DNA from: UBA4658 sp002405485
GTDB taxonomy: Bacteria > Planctomycetota > Phycisphaerae > Phycisphaerales > UBA1924
Assembly (NCBI GenBank): GCA_036823255.1
Contig: DAISGC010000036.1
Location: 1-35,409, forward strand
Direction of reading: 5' to 3'
DNA: 35,409 bases
In this document: positions 15,422-22,594 of the stretch, one piece after another
Layout of the letters: each line of letters opens with the position of its first letter
Numbering within the stretch: position 1 is the stretch's first letter
Notes under the pieces: generated by a model
What the model saw: only the letters and a program-made list of their open reading frames with translations
Told to the model about the DNA's origin: nothing
Databases searched by the model: none
Made by a program: the position numbers and the translations under genes

Positions 15422-16381
15422 TCATGGGCAGCCGTTGAAGAACGCCTGGAGGAACCCGAAGACGTCCTCGATGCGGATCTCGCCGGACTCGTCGAAGTCG
15501 GCGGAGTCGTCGCCGGCGAAGAAGAAGTTGAGGTAGGTGAACACGTCGCTGATGGAGAGTTCGCCGGACGCGTCCATGTCGGCGGGGCAGACCAGTTCGC
15601 CGCTGGCCTGACGGATGACCAGGCCGGCCAGGCCCTCGACGGTGGCGCTGGGGCTGATGAGCCGCATGGGCTCGATGGTGTTCGTGGGCACGAGCACGAC
15701 GGAGATCTCGTCGGCGGTGACGACCGTGTTGTCGGGGCACAGGAAGGTGCTCGGACCGGAGAGTCGCGAGCGGATCGAGACGCCGCCGAGGTCGTCACGC
15801 TGCATATCCCACTGGGCCGCGCCGCAGAGTTCGGGGCACATGATGTTGCACTCGAGCTGCGGGCAGAGGGCGGTGAGTATCCAGCATCCGACGACGTCGC
15901 CGGTGCAGGAGTGCTGGGCCACGGGCACGCCACCGCTGCGGAGCACCAGACGGATCGTGCCGGGCACATCGGCGGCCTTGCCGTAGTCGAACCGGATCTC
16001 GCCGTTTGGCCCGACGCTCCATCGCGCCCAGAGTGCCGAGGTGATGATCCGACCATCGACCCACACGTCGTCGGCGACGGTGTGCGACGAACCGGGCCGG
16101 GCCGAGTCGAGCGGGACCTTGGTGAAGTTCAGGCTCATGGACTCCATGGGCCGGTTGGCCGAACCGCTGTCCGAGAACGAGACCTTGCCCGAGCCACCTC
16201 CGCTGCCGGGGTTCCAGATCGCGACGCGGACGCCGCCGATGAACGACTCGTTGAAGGTGCTTGACTCAATCACTTCGCCATCGATTCCGTCGAACTTGAT
16301 GTACGCGGGTCGGGCGATCGCGGCGGAGACGGAGAGTGCGGACGCGACGCAGGCGACGACGAACTTTGCTGAACGAAACAT
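15422..16381 (-). CDS. Secreted protein with dockerin-like C-terminus and possible Hcp-like N-terminal strand motif
   Basis: A 319-residue exported protein. Residues 1-23 are a Sec signal peptide (FRSAKFVVACVASALSVSAA). The mature protein opens with YIKFDGIDGEVIES and later GSGGGSGKVSFSD, which resemble the first strands of Hcp-family tube proteins; the rest does not clearly follow Hcp. A cysteine-rich middle (eight Cys near 155-185, such as CPQLECNIMCPELC) suggests disulphides. The C-terminus holds two 12-residue calcium-loop-like motifs, DMDASGELSISD and DFDESGEIRIED, each followed by a Phe/Leu-rich helix, ending NGCP. This is the dockerin-like tail common in Phycisphaerae. ATG 16381 has AAGGAGT (16388-16394) as an excellent ribosome site. 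A longer frame to 16516 lacks support. Confidence 0.85.
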   Translation of the reverse strand: MFRSAKFVVACVASALSVSAAIARPAYIKFDGIDGEVIESSTFNESFIGGVRVAIWNPGSGGGSGKVSFSDSGSANRPMESMSLNFTKVPLDSARPGSSHTVADDVWVDGRIITSALWARWSVGPNGEIRFDYGKAADVPGTIRLVLRSGGVPVAQHSCTGDVVGCWILTALCPQLECNIMCPELCGAAQWDMQRDDLGGVSIRSRLSGPSTFLCPDNTVVTADEISVVLVPTNTIEPMRLISPSATVEGLAGLVIRQASGELVCPADMDASGELSISDVFTYLNFFFAGDDSADFDESGEIRIEDVFGFLQAFFNGCP

Positions 16382-16517
16382 CTGAGGACTCCTTGAGTCT
16401 GGTTGTCCAATCCCCACCCGCCCAATGACGCCCCTGTTCCGGCGCACGACGACGGATCTCGCAGATCCGATGGACTTTTTTTCGGTTTTCTTCGAGCGGC
16501 GAGCGTTCCAAAGCACA

Positions 16518-16547
16518 ACGCCCCGAGGGGGTGACCCTTCGGGGCGT
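16518..16547 (-). terminator. Hairpin terminator after ndk
   Basis: ACGCCCCGA (16518-16526) pairs perfectly with TCGGGGCGT (16539-16547). An inner G-T pair and GGG/CCC extend the stem to 13 pairs with a GTGA loop. It lies about 50 bases beyond the ndk stop. No clear T-run follows. Confidence 0.7.
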
Positions 16548-16598
16548 GCGGTTGGCGGAGTTGGGTTGTCGCAAAGCCCGTCGATCGGCCGGGAGGCG

Positions 16599-17069
16599 TT
16601 ACTCCGGCTTGCCGCCGCTCATGTCGTAGATCCACGCGTCGCCGGCGCGGTTCCACGAGAGGACCTCGCCCGGGGCAAAGAACAGCTTGAGCTCGCGCTC
16701 GGCGGCCTCGGGGCTGTCAGAGCCGTGGATGAGGTTGAAGGAGTTGCTGACGCCGAAATCGCCTCGAATGGTTCCAGGGTTGGCCTTGGAGCCGAAGGTG
16801 GCGCCCATGAGGTTGCGGGCAATGGTGATGGCGCCGTTGCCGCGGAGGGCCAGGACAACGACGGGGGACGAGGTCATGAACTTGACCAGTCCGGGGTAGA
16901 AGGGCTTGGTCTTGTGGGCTTCGTAGTGGGTCTCGGCGAGCTTTGGGCTGATCTGCATGAGCTTCATCCCGACGACCTGTAGGCCTTTATCTTCGAATCG
17001 GGAGAGGATCTTGCCGCACAAGCCGCGCTGCACGGCGTCGGGCTTGAAGATGATGAGCGTGGTTTCCAT
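16599..17069 (-). CDS. ndk: Nucleoside-diphosphate kinase
   Basis: A 156-residue enzyme that balances nucleoside triphosphates by phosphate transfer through a phosphohistidine. The active-site histidine is H115 in FNLIHGSDSPEAAERE, the family signature. The N-terminus TLIIFKPDAVQRGLCGKI binds the nucleotide, and NLMGATFGSKANPGTIRGDF is also typical. It starts at ATG 17069, with GGAG (17079-17082) 9 bases upstream; the frame continues to 17282 without similarity. The C-terminus is about 15 residues shorter than eukaryotic forms with a KPE end, within the bacterial range. It is a single-gene unit, with its own hairpin downstream. Confidence 0.96.
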   Translation of the reverse strand: METTLIIFKPDAVQRGLCGKILSRFEDKGLQVVGMKLMQISPKLAETHYEAHKTKPFYPGLVKFMTSSPVVVLALRGNGAITIARNLMGATFGSKANPGTIRGDFGVSNSFNLIHGSDSPEAAERELKLFFAPGEVLSWNRAGDAWIYDMSGGKPE

Positions 17070-17295
17070 GAGTGAGAGCTCCAAAGTGGGGTTGAACACG
17101 CCGCCGCATGGCCAACTCGCCTCGCGGGAACTCGCCCGACGATCCGGGGCGCCCCACGCGGCGATTCCGCGGGCGGGGCGAACAGTAGGCCCAAGGGTTC
17201 CCGGCGAGGAGCCGCGACGTCCGGCCTCGGCCCGCCGGTCCGACGCCGATACGGCCACTCCTGCCCGTCGGCTGTACGTCACCTGTTCGTCCGAC

Positions 17296-17301
17296 TACAC
17301 T
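17296..17301 (+). promoter_or_regulatory. -10 element of a probable leaderless nuoH promoter
   Basis: TACACT followed by 8 bases and the ATG at 17310. No Shine-Dalgarno is present. Confidence 0.5.
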
Positions 17302-17309
17302 GGGCGTCT

Positions 17310-18647
17310 ATGGCCGAGTTCCTGTCTTCCATCCTGAGCTGGCAGCTCATTGTCAGCGTCGTCGTCATCCTTGTGGTGATCCACCTGCTGCTCGTCCTGG
17401 CGGGCGGGGGGACGTATCTGGAGCGGAAGATCTCGGCGTATATCCAGGACCGGATCGGCCCGAACCGCGTGGGGCTGGACCTTGGCCTGCCGGCCCTGAA
17501 GTTCCTGAAGGGGCTGTTTGGGCTGGGCCAGCCGCTCGCCGATGGCCTGAAGTTCATCCTCAAGGAGGACTACACCCCCCGCGGCGCGGACAAGACGCTG
17601 TTCACCCTTGCCGCGGTGATTGTGGTGGTCCCCGTGATGATCGCCTTCGCGATCATCCCCTGGGGCGGCAAGCTCGCTCTACCGGAGGTGAACATCTTCG
17701 GCGTGATCATCAAAGAGCAGGTCGTGCATGTGACGGCGGCGAACATCAACGTGGGTCTGATCTACCTGCTGGCGGTCGCATCGCTGGGGATCTACGCGAT
17801 CACGCTGGCCGGGTGGAGCAGCAACAACAAGTACTCGTTCCTGGGCGGTATGCGATCCAGCGCCCAGATGCTCAGCTATGAGATTCCGATGGGGCTGGCG
17901 GTGCTCATGGTGCTGCTGGTCACCGGTTCGCTGATGCCCGACGCGATCGTGGCGTTCCAGGCCGACCACGGCTGGTTGATTCTGTACATGCCCATCGTGG
18001 CGGTGATCTTTTACATCTGCGCTCTCGCCGAGGGGAACCGTGCTCCGTTCGACAACGCCGAGTGCGAGCAGGAGCTCGTCGCCGGGTGGCACACCGAGTA
18101 CTCGGCGATGCGGCTTGGCCTGCTGCTGCTGAGCGAGTACGTGCATCTATTCACCGGCGCGGCGTTCTTCGCCGTGCTCTTCCTCGGGGCCTACCACCTG
18201 CCGCTCAGTTGGGTCGGCGGGCCGGTCGATCACCTCCTGCACCCGGACAACACGTCGATCCTGGGCGTGCTCGCCAAGTTCCACGTCATCCTGGGCAAGA
18301 CGGTCCTGGTCGTGTTCGTGGCGATGCTCGTGCGCTGGACGATCCCCCGGCTGAAGTTCAACCAGGTCATGGGCATGGCTTGGAACGGCGTGATCCCGCT
18401 CTCGATCGCCTTGGTCGTACTCGCAAGCATCATGATTGCGATGGGCTGGACCCAGCTCTGGCAGATGCTCGCGATGAACCTTGTCGTCGGGGCCGTCTTC
18501 CTGGCCTTGGCGCCAGCCTCCATCGGCACCACCGAGAACAAGAAGCTCCGCATGGCCGGGTCGCGATTCCACCCGCTTGCCGGGGAACGCGTCGTCACCG
18601 GCGCGGCGGCCGCCGCCCGGGCCGATCACCCGCATACGACCATCTAA
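17310..18647 (+). CDS. nuoH: NADH-quinone oxidoreductase subunit H
   Basis: A 445-residue polytopic membrane protein, the complex I subunit that helps form the quinone cavity. The two family signatures are present: TYLERKISAYIQDRIGPNRVG near residue 30, and EGNRAPFDNAECEQELVAG with WHTEYSAMR near 242. About eight to nine hydrophobic helices are visible. It is longer than the Escherichia coli protein (325), with a soluble tail after about residue 415 that includes a His/Ala-rich end. No other nuo gene is in the window: ndk diverges upstream and an unrelated gene converges downstream. ATG 17310 lies 8 bases after TACACT, with no ribosome site. Confidence 0.95.
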   Translation: MAEFLSSILSWQLIVSVVVILVVIHLLLVLAGGGTYLERKISAYIQDRIGPNRVGLDLGLPALKFLKGLFGLGQPLADGLKFILKEDYTPRGADKTLFTLAAVIVVVPVMIAFAIIPWGGKLALPEVNIFGVIIKEQVVHVTAANINVGLIYLLAVASLGIYAITLAGWSSNNKYSFLGGMRSSAQMLSYEIPMGLAVLMVLLVTGSLMPDAIVAFQADHGWLILYMPIVAVIFYICALAEGNRAPFDNAECEQELVAGWHTEYSAMRLGLLLLSEYVHLFTGAAFFAVLFLGAYHLPLSWVGGPVDHLLHPDNTSILGVLAKFHVILGKTVLVVFVAMLVRWTIPRLKFNQVMGMAWNGVIPLSIALVVLASIMIAMGWTQLWQMLAMNLVVGAVFLALAPASIGTTENKKLRMAGSRFHPLAGERVVTGAAAAARADHPHTTI

Positions 18648-18675
18648 GTGCGCCTCTCTCCCCCTCGCCCCCGTC

Positions 18676-18693
18676 GCCCCCTCGCCTGGGGGC
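18676..18693. terminator. Short GC hairpin between convergent genes
   Basis: GCCCCC and GGGGGC separated by six bases in the 47-base gap between nuoH (+) and the exported protein (-). The right arm comes within 2 bases of the minus-strand stop. Weak, no T-run. Confidence 0.35.
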
Positions 18694-18694
18694 C

Positions 18695-19702
18695 TTACTG
18701 CATGGGCATCACGTTGTCCGCCGCGCGATTGACGCTGTACATCGAGATGAGCAGGTAGCGGCGACCCTTGTACACCTGCACGTCGCCAGTCAGCGTGTAG
18801 GTCGTCGCGTCTCCGAGTTGGTCCACGATCGACTCGAGCGCCGTGAGGTTCTGATTCGGCAGCAGCAGCAGCGGGCCTTCGGTTCGTCCGCTGGTCCCGT
18901 TGTCCAGCGTGGCGGCGAGGGCTCCGTCGGCAAGACGGACGATCCGAGCTCGCCGAGTGGTCAGGAAACCCGCCATGACTCCCGCATCGGCCCCGTTGAT
19001 TACCGGCGTCGCCGCGGCGGGGCCCACGGGCGCAGGGGCGGCGTCGGTTCCCGCAGACGGTCGCCGAGTGCCCACGGCCTTGTCCAACTCCTCGACGATC
19101 TGCGCGATGCTCGGGTCCTCTCCGGACGTCGGTCGCGGCGTGGATGGAGCAGCGGGCGGCGAACTCGCGGCGGCTGCGGCCGCCCGCTCCGACGCGGCCA
19201 GCCGCTGGGCCTCGTCATCGGTGGGGGTGGCCCGCTCGATGAGCGCGGGCGCCGTCGCGAGCAGGAAGTTCCGATCGCGATAGACCGTGACTCGTCCAAA
19301 GAGCCGGAATCGGGATTCGGGCTCGCGTTCCAGTGCACGCTCGATCGCCGCCAGATGCGGGCTCTCGCTCAGGATCATCGGCGGCAGCCGACGACCCAGA
19401 CCGTCGGCGTCGAAGATCGCATACTGCCGTCCTGAACGCCCACGGACGATCTGCGCCCTCGCGCCGGAGATGAAGGCCCCTTCACGCATGAGCGGCGGAT
19501 TTGCAGACAGCGACAGGTCCGCGGCCGCCGACGGCGGAAGCTGCGGACGGACCGGCTCCAGCGTCGGCGTCGTGGTCGGGGCGATGATGATCCGCGTTGG
19601 CGGCTCGGCCATGGGCTCGGCCAATGATGGCCGTGCGACCGTTGAGGAGGTCAGAAAAGGACCGAGAACACAAGCGGCAATCACCGGGCGTCCGTGCGGC
19701 AT
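18695..19702 (-). CDS. Exported protein with a duplicated module, function unknown
   Basis: A 335-residue protein with a signal-like N-terminus (MPHGRPVIAACVLGPFLTSS). Two copies of one module of about 85 residues are visible. The first contains GARAQIVRGRSGRQYAIFD, LAAIERALERE, and FRLFGRVTVYRDRNFLLA; the second contains RRARIVRLADGALAATLD, LTALESIVDQ, and YTLTGDVQVYKGRRYLLI. A Pro/Ala/Ser-rich linker of about 90 residues separates them. The shared end pattern GxVxVYxxRxxLL looks like a beta-barrel strand pair. I do not recognise a named family. I place the start at ATG 19702 rather than 19711, because TACCAT ends 7 bases before 19702, the same layout as rlmE. Confidence 0.7.
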   Translation of the reverse strand: MPHGRPVIAACVLGPFLTSSTVARPSLAEPMAEPPTRIIIAPTTTPTLEPVRPQLPPSAAADLSLSANPPLMREGAFISGARAQIVRGRSGRQYAIFDADGLGRRLPPMILSESPHLAAIERALEREPESRFRLFGRVTVYRDRNFLLATAPALIERATPTDDEAQRLAASERAAAAAASSPPAAPSTPRPTSGEDPSIAQIVEELDKAVGTRRPSAGTDAAPAPVGPAAATPVINGADAGVMAGFLTTRRARIVRLADGALAATLDNGTSGRTEGPLLLLPNQNLTALESIVDQLGDATTYTLTGDVQVYKGRRYLLISMYSVNRAADNVMPMQ

Positions 19703-19709
19703 GATGATC

Positions 19710-19715
19710 ATGGTA
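19710..19715 (-). promoter_or_regulatory. -10 element of a probable leaderless promoter
   Basis: Minus strand TACCAT, then 7 bases, then ATG at 19702. The same hexamer and spacing occur before rlmE. Confidence 0.5.
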
Positions 19716-19974
19716 TCGGATCGCGTCGAGCGTCGGTATGGGGCCGAAACAATCGGTCGTGCGTCATTCCAACCCTTCATCCTCAAAGTACCCGCAAAAC
19801 CGGGGAGAGCCCGCCCGCGGCATGCGTTCAACGGACGAGCATGCCCGAGAAGGTGGGTGGGTTCTGCAAACTCCGGCAATCGGACCCTGAGGAGCCGGGT
19901 TGGCCTTGCCGAGGTGGGGTCTGCATGCCAGACTGTGGTCGGTCCGGATCGGCCCTCAGGAGTGTGAGCCGTGC
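19716..19974. other. Non-coding stretch between the exported-protein gene and the tRNA promoter
   Basis: Long frames cross this region on both strands, but none shows family similarity, a start signal or a stop-terminated gene of its own. I see no repeat or hairpin of note. Confidence 0.4.
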
Positions 19975-20003
19975 TTGACGGCGTCGGTTTGGGCTGGTAC
20001 GGT
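19975..20003 (+). promoter_or_regulatory. Promoter of tRNA-Cys
   Basis: TTGACG (19975-19980), a spacer of exactly 17 bases, and TACGGT (19998-20003). The tRNA 5' end follows 11 bases after the -10. It is the best housekeeping promoter in the window and supports TAnnnT as the local -10 form. Confidence 0.7.
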
Positions 20004-20014
20004 CCGATGGAACT

Positions 20015-20097
20015 GGCCGCGTACCAAAGTGGTCTAATGGAGCGGATTGCAAATCCGTTGGCGTAAGCCTTCGTCGGTTCGAATCCGACCGCGGCCT
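20015..20097 (+). tRNA. tRNA-Cys (GCA) with a long variable arm
   Basis: A full cloverleaf can be drawn. The acceptor stem GGCCGCG (20015-20021) pairs with CGCGGCC (20090-20096), followed by discriminator T20097, the U73 expected for cysteine. The D stem is CCA/TGG with GG in the loop. The anticodon stem GCGGA/TCCGT (one G-T pair) carries loop TTGCAAA, giving anticodon GCA at 20049-20051. The T stem GTCGG/CCGAC encloses TTCGAAT. The variable region (20059-20072) is 14 bases with an own stem GGC/GCC and a GTAA tetraloop, whereas ordinary bacterial tRNA-Cys has about 4-5 bases. CCA is not encoded. A strong promoter and terminator flank it. Confidence 0.92.
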
Positions 20098-20114
20098 TTG
20101 CGGGTTGACCTGCC

Positions 20115-20160
20115 GCCACACGCCACCCGAGAAGTCTCGACTTCTCGGGTGGCGTGTGGC
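20115..20160 (+). terminator. 21-bp perfect hairpin terminator after tRNA-Cys
   Basis: The arms 20115-20135 and 20140-20160 are perfectly complementary over 21 bases, with a CTCG loop, followed by GTTTT. It starts 18 bases after the tRNA and clearly acts as its intrinsic terminator. It may also end any leftward transcript of queC. Confidence 0.88.
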
Positions 20161-20209
20161 GTTTTGGGCTGATCGCCGGGACTGAAACGGGGCGTTCGGC
20201 TGGGTCGGA

Positions 20210-20938
20210 TCAGGCGTAGCGGGTGGGATCGGGAATGCTGGCAGCGGTGAAGCCCTCGCGGCGCAAAATGCACGAATCGCAGTGACCGCAGGCCAGCACG
20301 ACGCCGTCGCGGGTGAGCGGGTCGTAGCACGAGTGGGTCAGCCGATAGTCAACGCCGAGCCGGACGCCCAGGGCGATGATGGAGCTCTTGCTCAGATGCA
20401 CGAGCGGGGCGTGGACACGGAGCGAACTGCCGAGGGATCCGGCCCGGGTTGCGAGGTCGGCGGTCTGCTGAAAGCTGTTGATGAACTCGGGTCGGCAGTC
20501 CGGGTAGCCGGAGTAATCGACGGCGTTGACGCCGATGAAGATATCGGCGGCGTTGATGGACTCGGCGAGCGCCGTGGCGAGCGCGAGAAAGACCAGGTTT
20601 CGTGCCGGCACATAGGTCACCGGGATGTCGCGGGTCATGTCCAGGTGCGATCGGTCCTTGGGGACTGCGATGTCTGCGGTCAGAGCCGAGCCGGCGAACA
20701 CGCCCGCCGAAGCATCCTGGCTCAGACCTCCGATGCGCACGACGCGATGGCTGGCAACGCCCAGGGAGGCGGCGACCCTGGCCGCGGCGTCGAGTTCGTG
20801 TCGGTGGCGCTGGCCGTAGTCGAAGGCGAGGGAGTGGCAGGCGAAGCCGTCGCGGCGAGCGACGGCGAGTGTGGTGGCGCTGTCGAGCCCGCCGGACAGC
20901 AGGACGACGCAGGGCTTGGGCAGGTCGGCTGGGGGCAT
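20210..20938 (-). CDS. queC: 7-cyano-7-deazaguanine synthase
   Basis: A 242-residue ATP-dependent enzyme that makes preQ0 from 7-carboxy-7-deazaguanine, for queuosine in tRNA. The PP-loop SGGLDS is at residues 15-20. The zinc site is formed by Cys204 (THSCYDP) and the C217-G-H-C220-D-S-C223 cluster followed by ILRREGF. The GVNAVDYSGYPDCRPEF segment is typical. The length is normal (about 220-240). No queD, queE or queF lies nearby. ATG 20938 lacks a ribosome site; TAGCAT is 12 bases upstream, so the leader would be about five bases. The gene diverges from moxR. Confidence 0.95.
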   Translation of the reverse strand: MPPADLPKPCVVLLSGGLDSATTLAVARRDGFACHSLAFDYGQRHRHELDAAARVAASLGVASHRVVRIGGLSQDASAGVFAGSALTADIAVPKDRSHLDMTRDIPVTYVPARNLVFLALATALAESINAADIFIGVNAVDYSGYPDCRPEFINSFQQTADLATRAGSLGSSLRVHAPLVHLSKSSIIALGVRLGVDYRLTHSCYDPLTRDGVVLACGHCDSCILRREGFTAASIPDPTRYA

Positions 20939-20994
20939 GTGAGCGGGCGGATGCTATGTGCCGAGCGCGCTCGCAGGTCCGTGCGAACAGGCCC

Positions 20995-21000
20995 TACGCT
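20995..21000 (+). promoter_or_regulatory. -10 element of a probable leaderless moxR promoter
   Basis: TACGCT followed by 8 bases and ATG at 21009. No ribosome site. Confidence 0.5.
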
Positions 21001-21008
21001 TGGGGTCG

Positions 21009-22067
21009 ATGATGAGCGTTGCCGCCGATCCGATGACTCCCGAGCAGGCCCGCGAAGCGATCGAGCGGTTCCGGGCCGACTATGCGCTCGTACGACAGCA
21101 GGTCTCGAAGGTGATCGTGGGTCACGAGGATGTCGTGGACGGGGTGCTGACGTGCCTGTTCTGCAACGGGCACGTGCTGCTTGAGGGCGTGCCCGGGCTT
21201 GGCAAGACGCTGCTGATCCGGACGCTTGCGCGGGCGTTGTCGCTGACGTTCTCGCGTGTGCAGTTCACGCCGGATCTGATGCCGGCGGACATCGTGGGGA
21301 CGACGATCGTGCGCGAGGTCGAGCACGCGGGGGGATCGCGCGGCCGGGAGTTTGCGTTCCAGCCCGGCCCGGTCTTTGCGCAGATCGTGCTCGCCGACGA
21401 GATCAATCGTGCCACCCCCAAGACCCAGTCCGCGCTTCTGGAGGCGATGGCCGAGCGGAGCGTGACCATCGGTGGCGCGGGCGGGGGCACGCACGAGCTG
21501 CCCCGGCCATTTCTGGTGATGGCGACGCAGAACCCGCTGGAGCAGGAGGGCACCTATCCGCTTCCGGAAGCCCAGCTCGATCGCTTCTTCTTCAAGCTGA
21601 TGGTTGGGTACTCCTCGCGGGCCGAGCTATCGGAGATCCTGAACCGAACCACCAGCGGCCGGGAGGCGCAGGTCGAACCGGTCCTGAGCGCCGAGAGCAT
21701 CGTGTCCTATCAGCGCCTGGTGCAGCGTGCGGCGATCGCGCCGCACGTTCAGGATTATGCGGTGCGCATGGTGCTGGCGACGCACCCCAAGGGTTCCAGA
21801 TCCAGCGGAGAGTTTGCCACGCCGATGGTCGGGCGGTTCGTGCGCGTGGGCGCCTCGCCCAGGGCGGCGCAGGCGGTGGTGCTCGCCGGCAAGTGTCGTG
21901 CGCTGCTGGACGGGAGGGCCGGCGTGAGCGTGGACGATCTCAAGGCGTGCGCCGGCCCGGCCCTGCGCCATCGGCTCATTCTGAACTTCGAGTCCGAGGC
22001 CGAGGGCGTGTCGGCGGACCAGATCATCGAGAACATCATCGCGACGCTGCCCATGGGCGCGGGGTGA
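21009..22067 (+). CDS. MoxR-family AAA+ ATPase
   Basis: A 352-residue MoxR ATPase, thought to act as a chaperone in cofactor insertion or protein-complex maturation with vWA partners. Walker A is GVPGLGKT (60-67), Walker B LADEIN (128-133). ATQNPLEQEGTYPLPEAQLD is the family's sensor region, and RFFFKLMVGY follows. The usual downstream partner, a DUF58 protein, is absent; the next gene is on the opposite strand. A BatA-like vWA membrane protein, another usual partner, lies about 3.3 kb away on the other strand. I chose ATG 21009 (a second ATG follows at 21012) because of the TACGCT 8 bases upstream; the frame is open to 20958. Confidence 0.94.
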   Translation: MMSVAADPMTPEQAREAIERFRADYALVRQQVSKVIVGHEDVVDGVLTCLFCNGHVLLEGVPGLGKTLLIRTLARALSLTFSRVQFTPDLMPADIVGTTIVREVEHAGGSRGREFAFQPGPVFAQIVLADEINRATPKTQSALLEAMAERSVTIGGAGGGTHELPRPFLVMATQNPLEQEGTYPLPEAQLDRFFFKLMVGYSSRAELSEILNRTTSGREAQVEPVLSAESIVSYQRLVQRAAIAPHVQDYAVRMVLATHPKGSRSSGEFATPMVGRFVRVGASPRAAQAVVLAGKCRALLDGRAGVSVDDLKACAGPALRHRLILNFESEAEGVSADQIIENIIATLPMGAG

Positions 22068-22101
22068 GGGTGCGTTCGTGCCGCAGGGCCGTACAGTCGG
22101 C

Positions 22102-22458
22102 TCAGGCGGCGGTGCGCCTCGCCACGTCGGCCGCTTCGCGCTGCCGGAAGCGGCGGGCGGGATGGACCTGCACGGCGTGGCCTTCAACGTGGATCTGGCT
22201 GACCCAGCCGCCGAAGGGATTGCGCCGGACCCCGCTGGCGGCAAAGTCGGCGACCCATTGGGTGTCGTCGACGAGGTAGCTGAAGTCGTGGTCGCCCGCT
22301 GGCAGTTCGAGGGTCACGGACCACCACCCCGTATGCTCCCGGGTCATGCGCACGGGACGGGTGCGCCAGTCGGTGAAGCCCCCGACAAGCTGGACCGTCC
22401 GGGCCTCGGGAAGATACACGCGGAAGGTGTGACGATTGCCGCTTTCACAGATGACCAT
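22102..22458 (-). CDS. Small CBM48 / early-set (glycogen-binding-like) domain protein
   Basis: A 118-residue protein formed of one immunoglobulin-like E-set domain related to CBM48 and the AMPK glycogen-binding domain. Key parts are HTFRVYLPEARTVQLVGGFTDW, then GWWSVTLELPAGDHDFSYLVD and W(V)ADFAASGVRRNPFGG. Such domains bind alpha-glucans in branching enzymes, or serve as protein-binding modules when alone. A basic C-terminal tail follows. There is no signal peptide, so it is probably cytoplasmic. ATG 22458 is chosen because GAGG lies 6 bases upstream; the frame extends to 23544 only as antisense to the lipoprotein gene. No glycogen gene is in the window. Confidence 0.82.
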   Translation of the reverse strand: MVICESGNRHTFRVYLPEARTVQLVGGFTDWRTRPVRMTREHTGWWSVTLELPAGDHDFSYLVDDTQWVADFAASGVRRNPFGGWVSQIHVEGHAVQVHPARRFRQREAADVARRTAA

Positions 22459-22594
22459 GGTGACCCTCGACACGAATGTCTGCGATTGGCGAGCGGCTCG
22501 CCGATCCGGACGTCGGTCCGGCGGGAGCACGTGCGACTGCCGGTTATCGGCGGTGAGCGACGGCGACTTTCGAGCGGGCGTGAGGAATTCCGCC

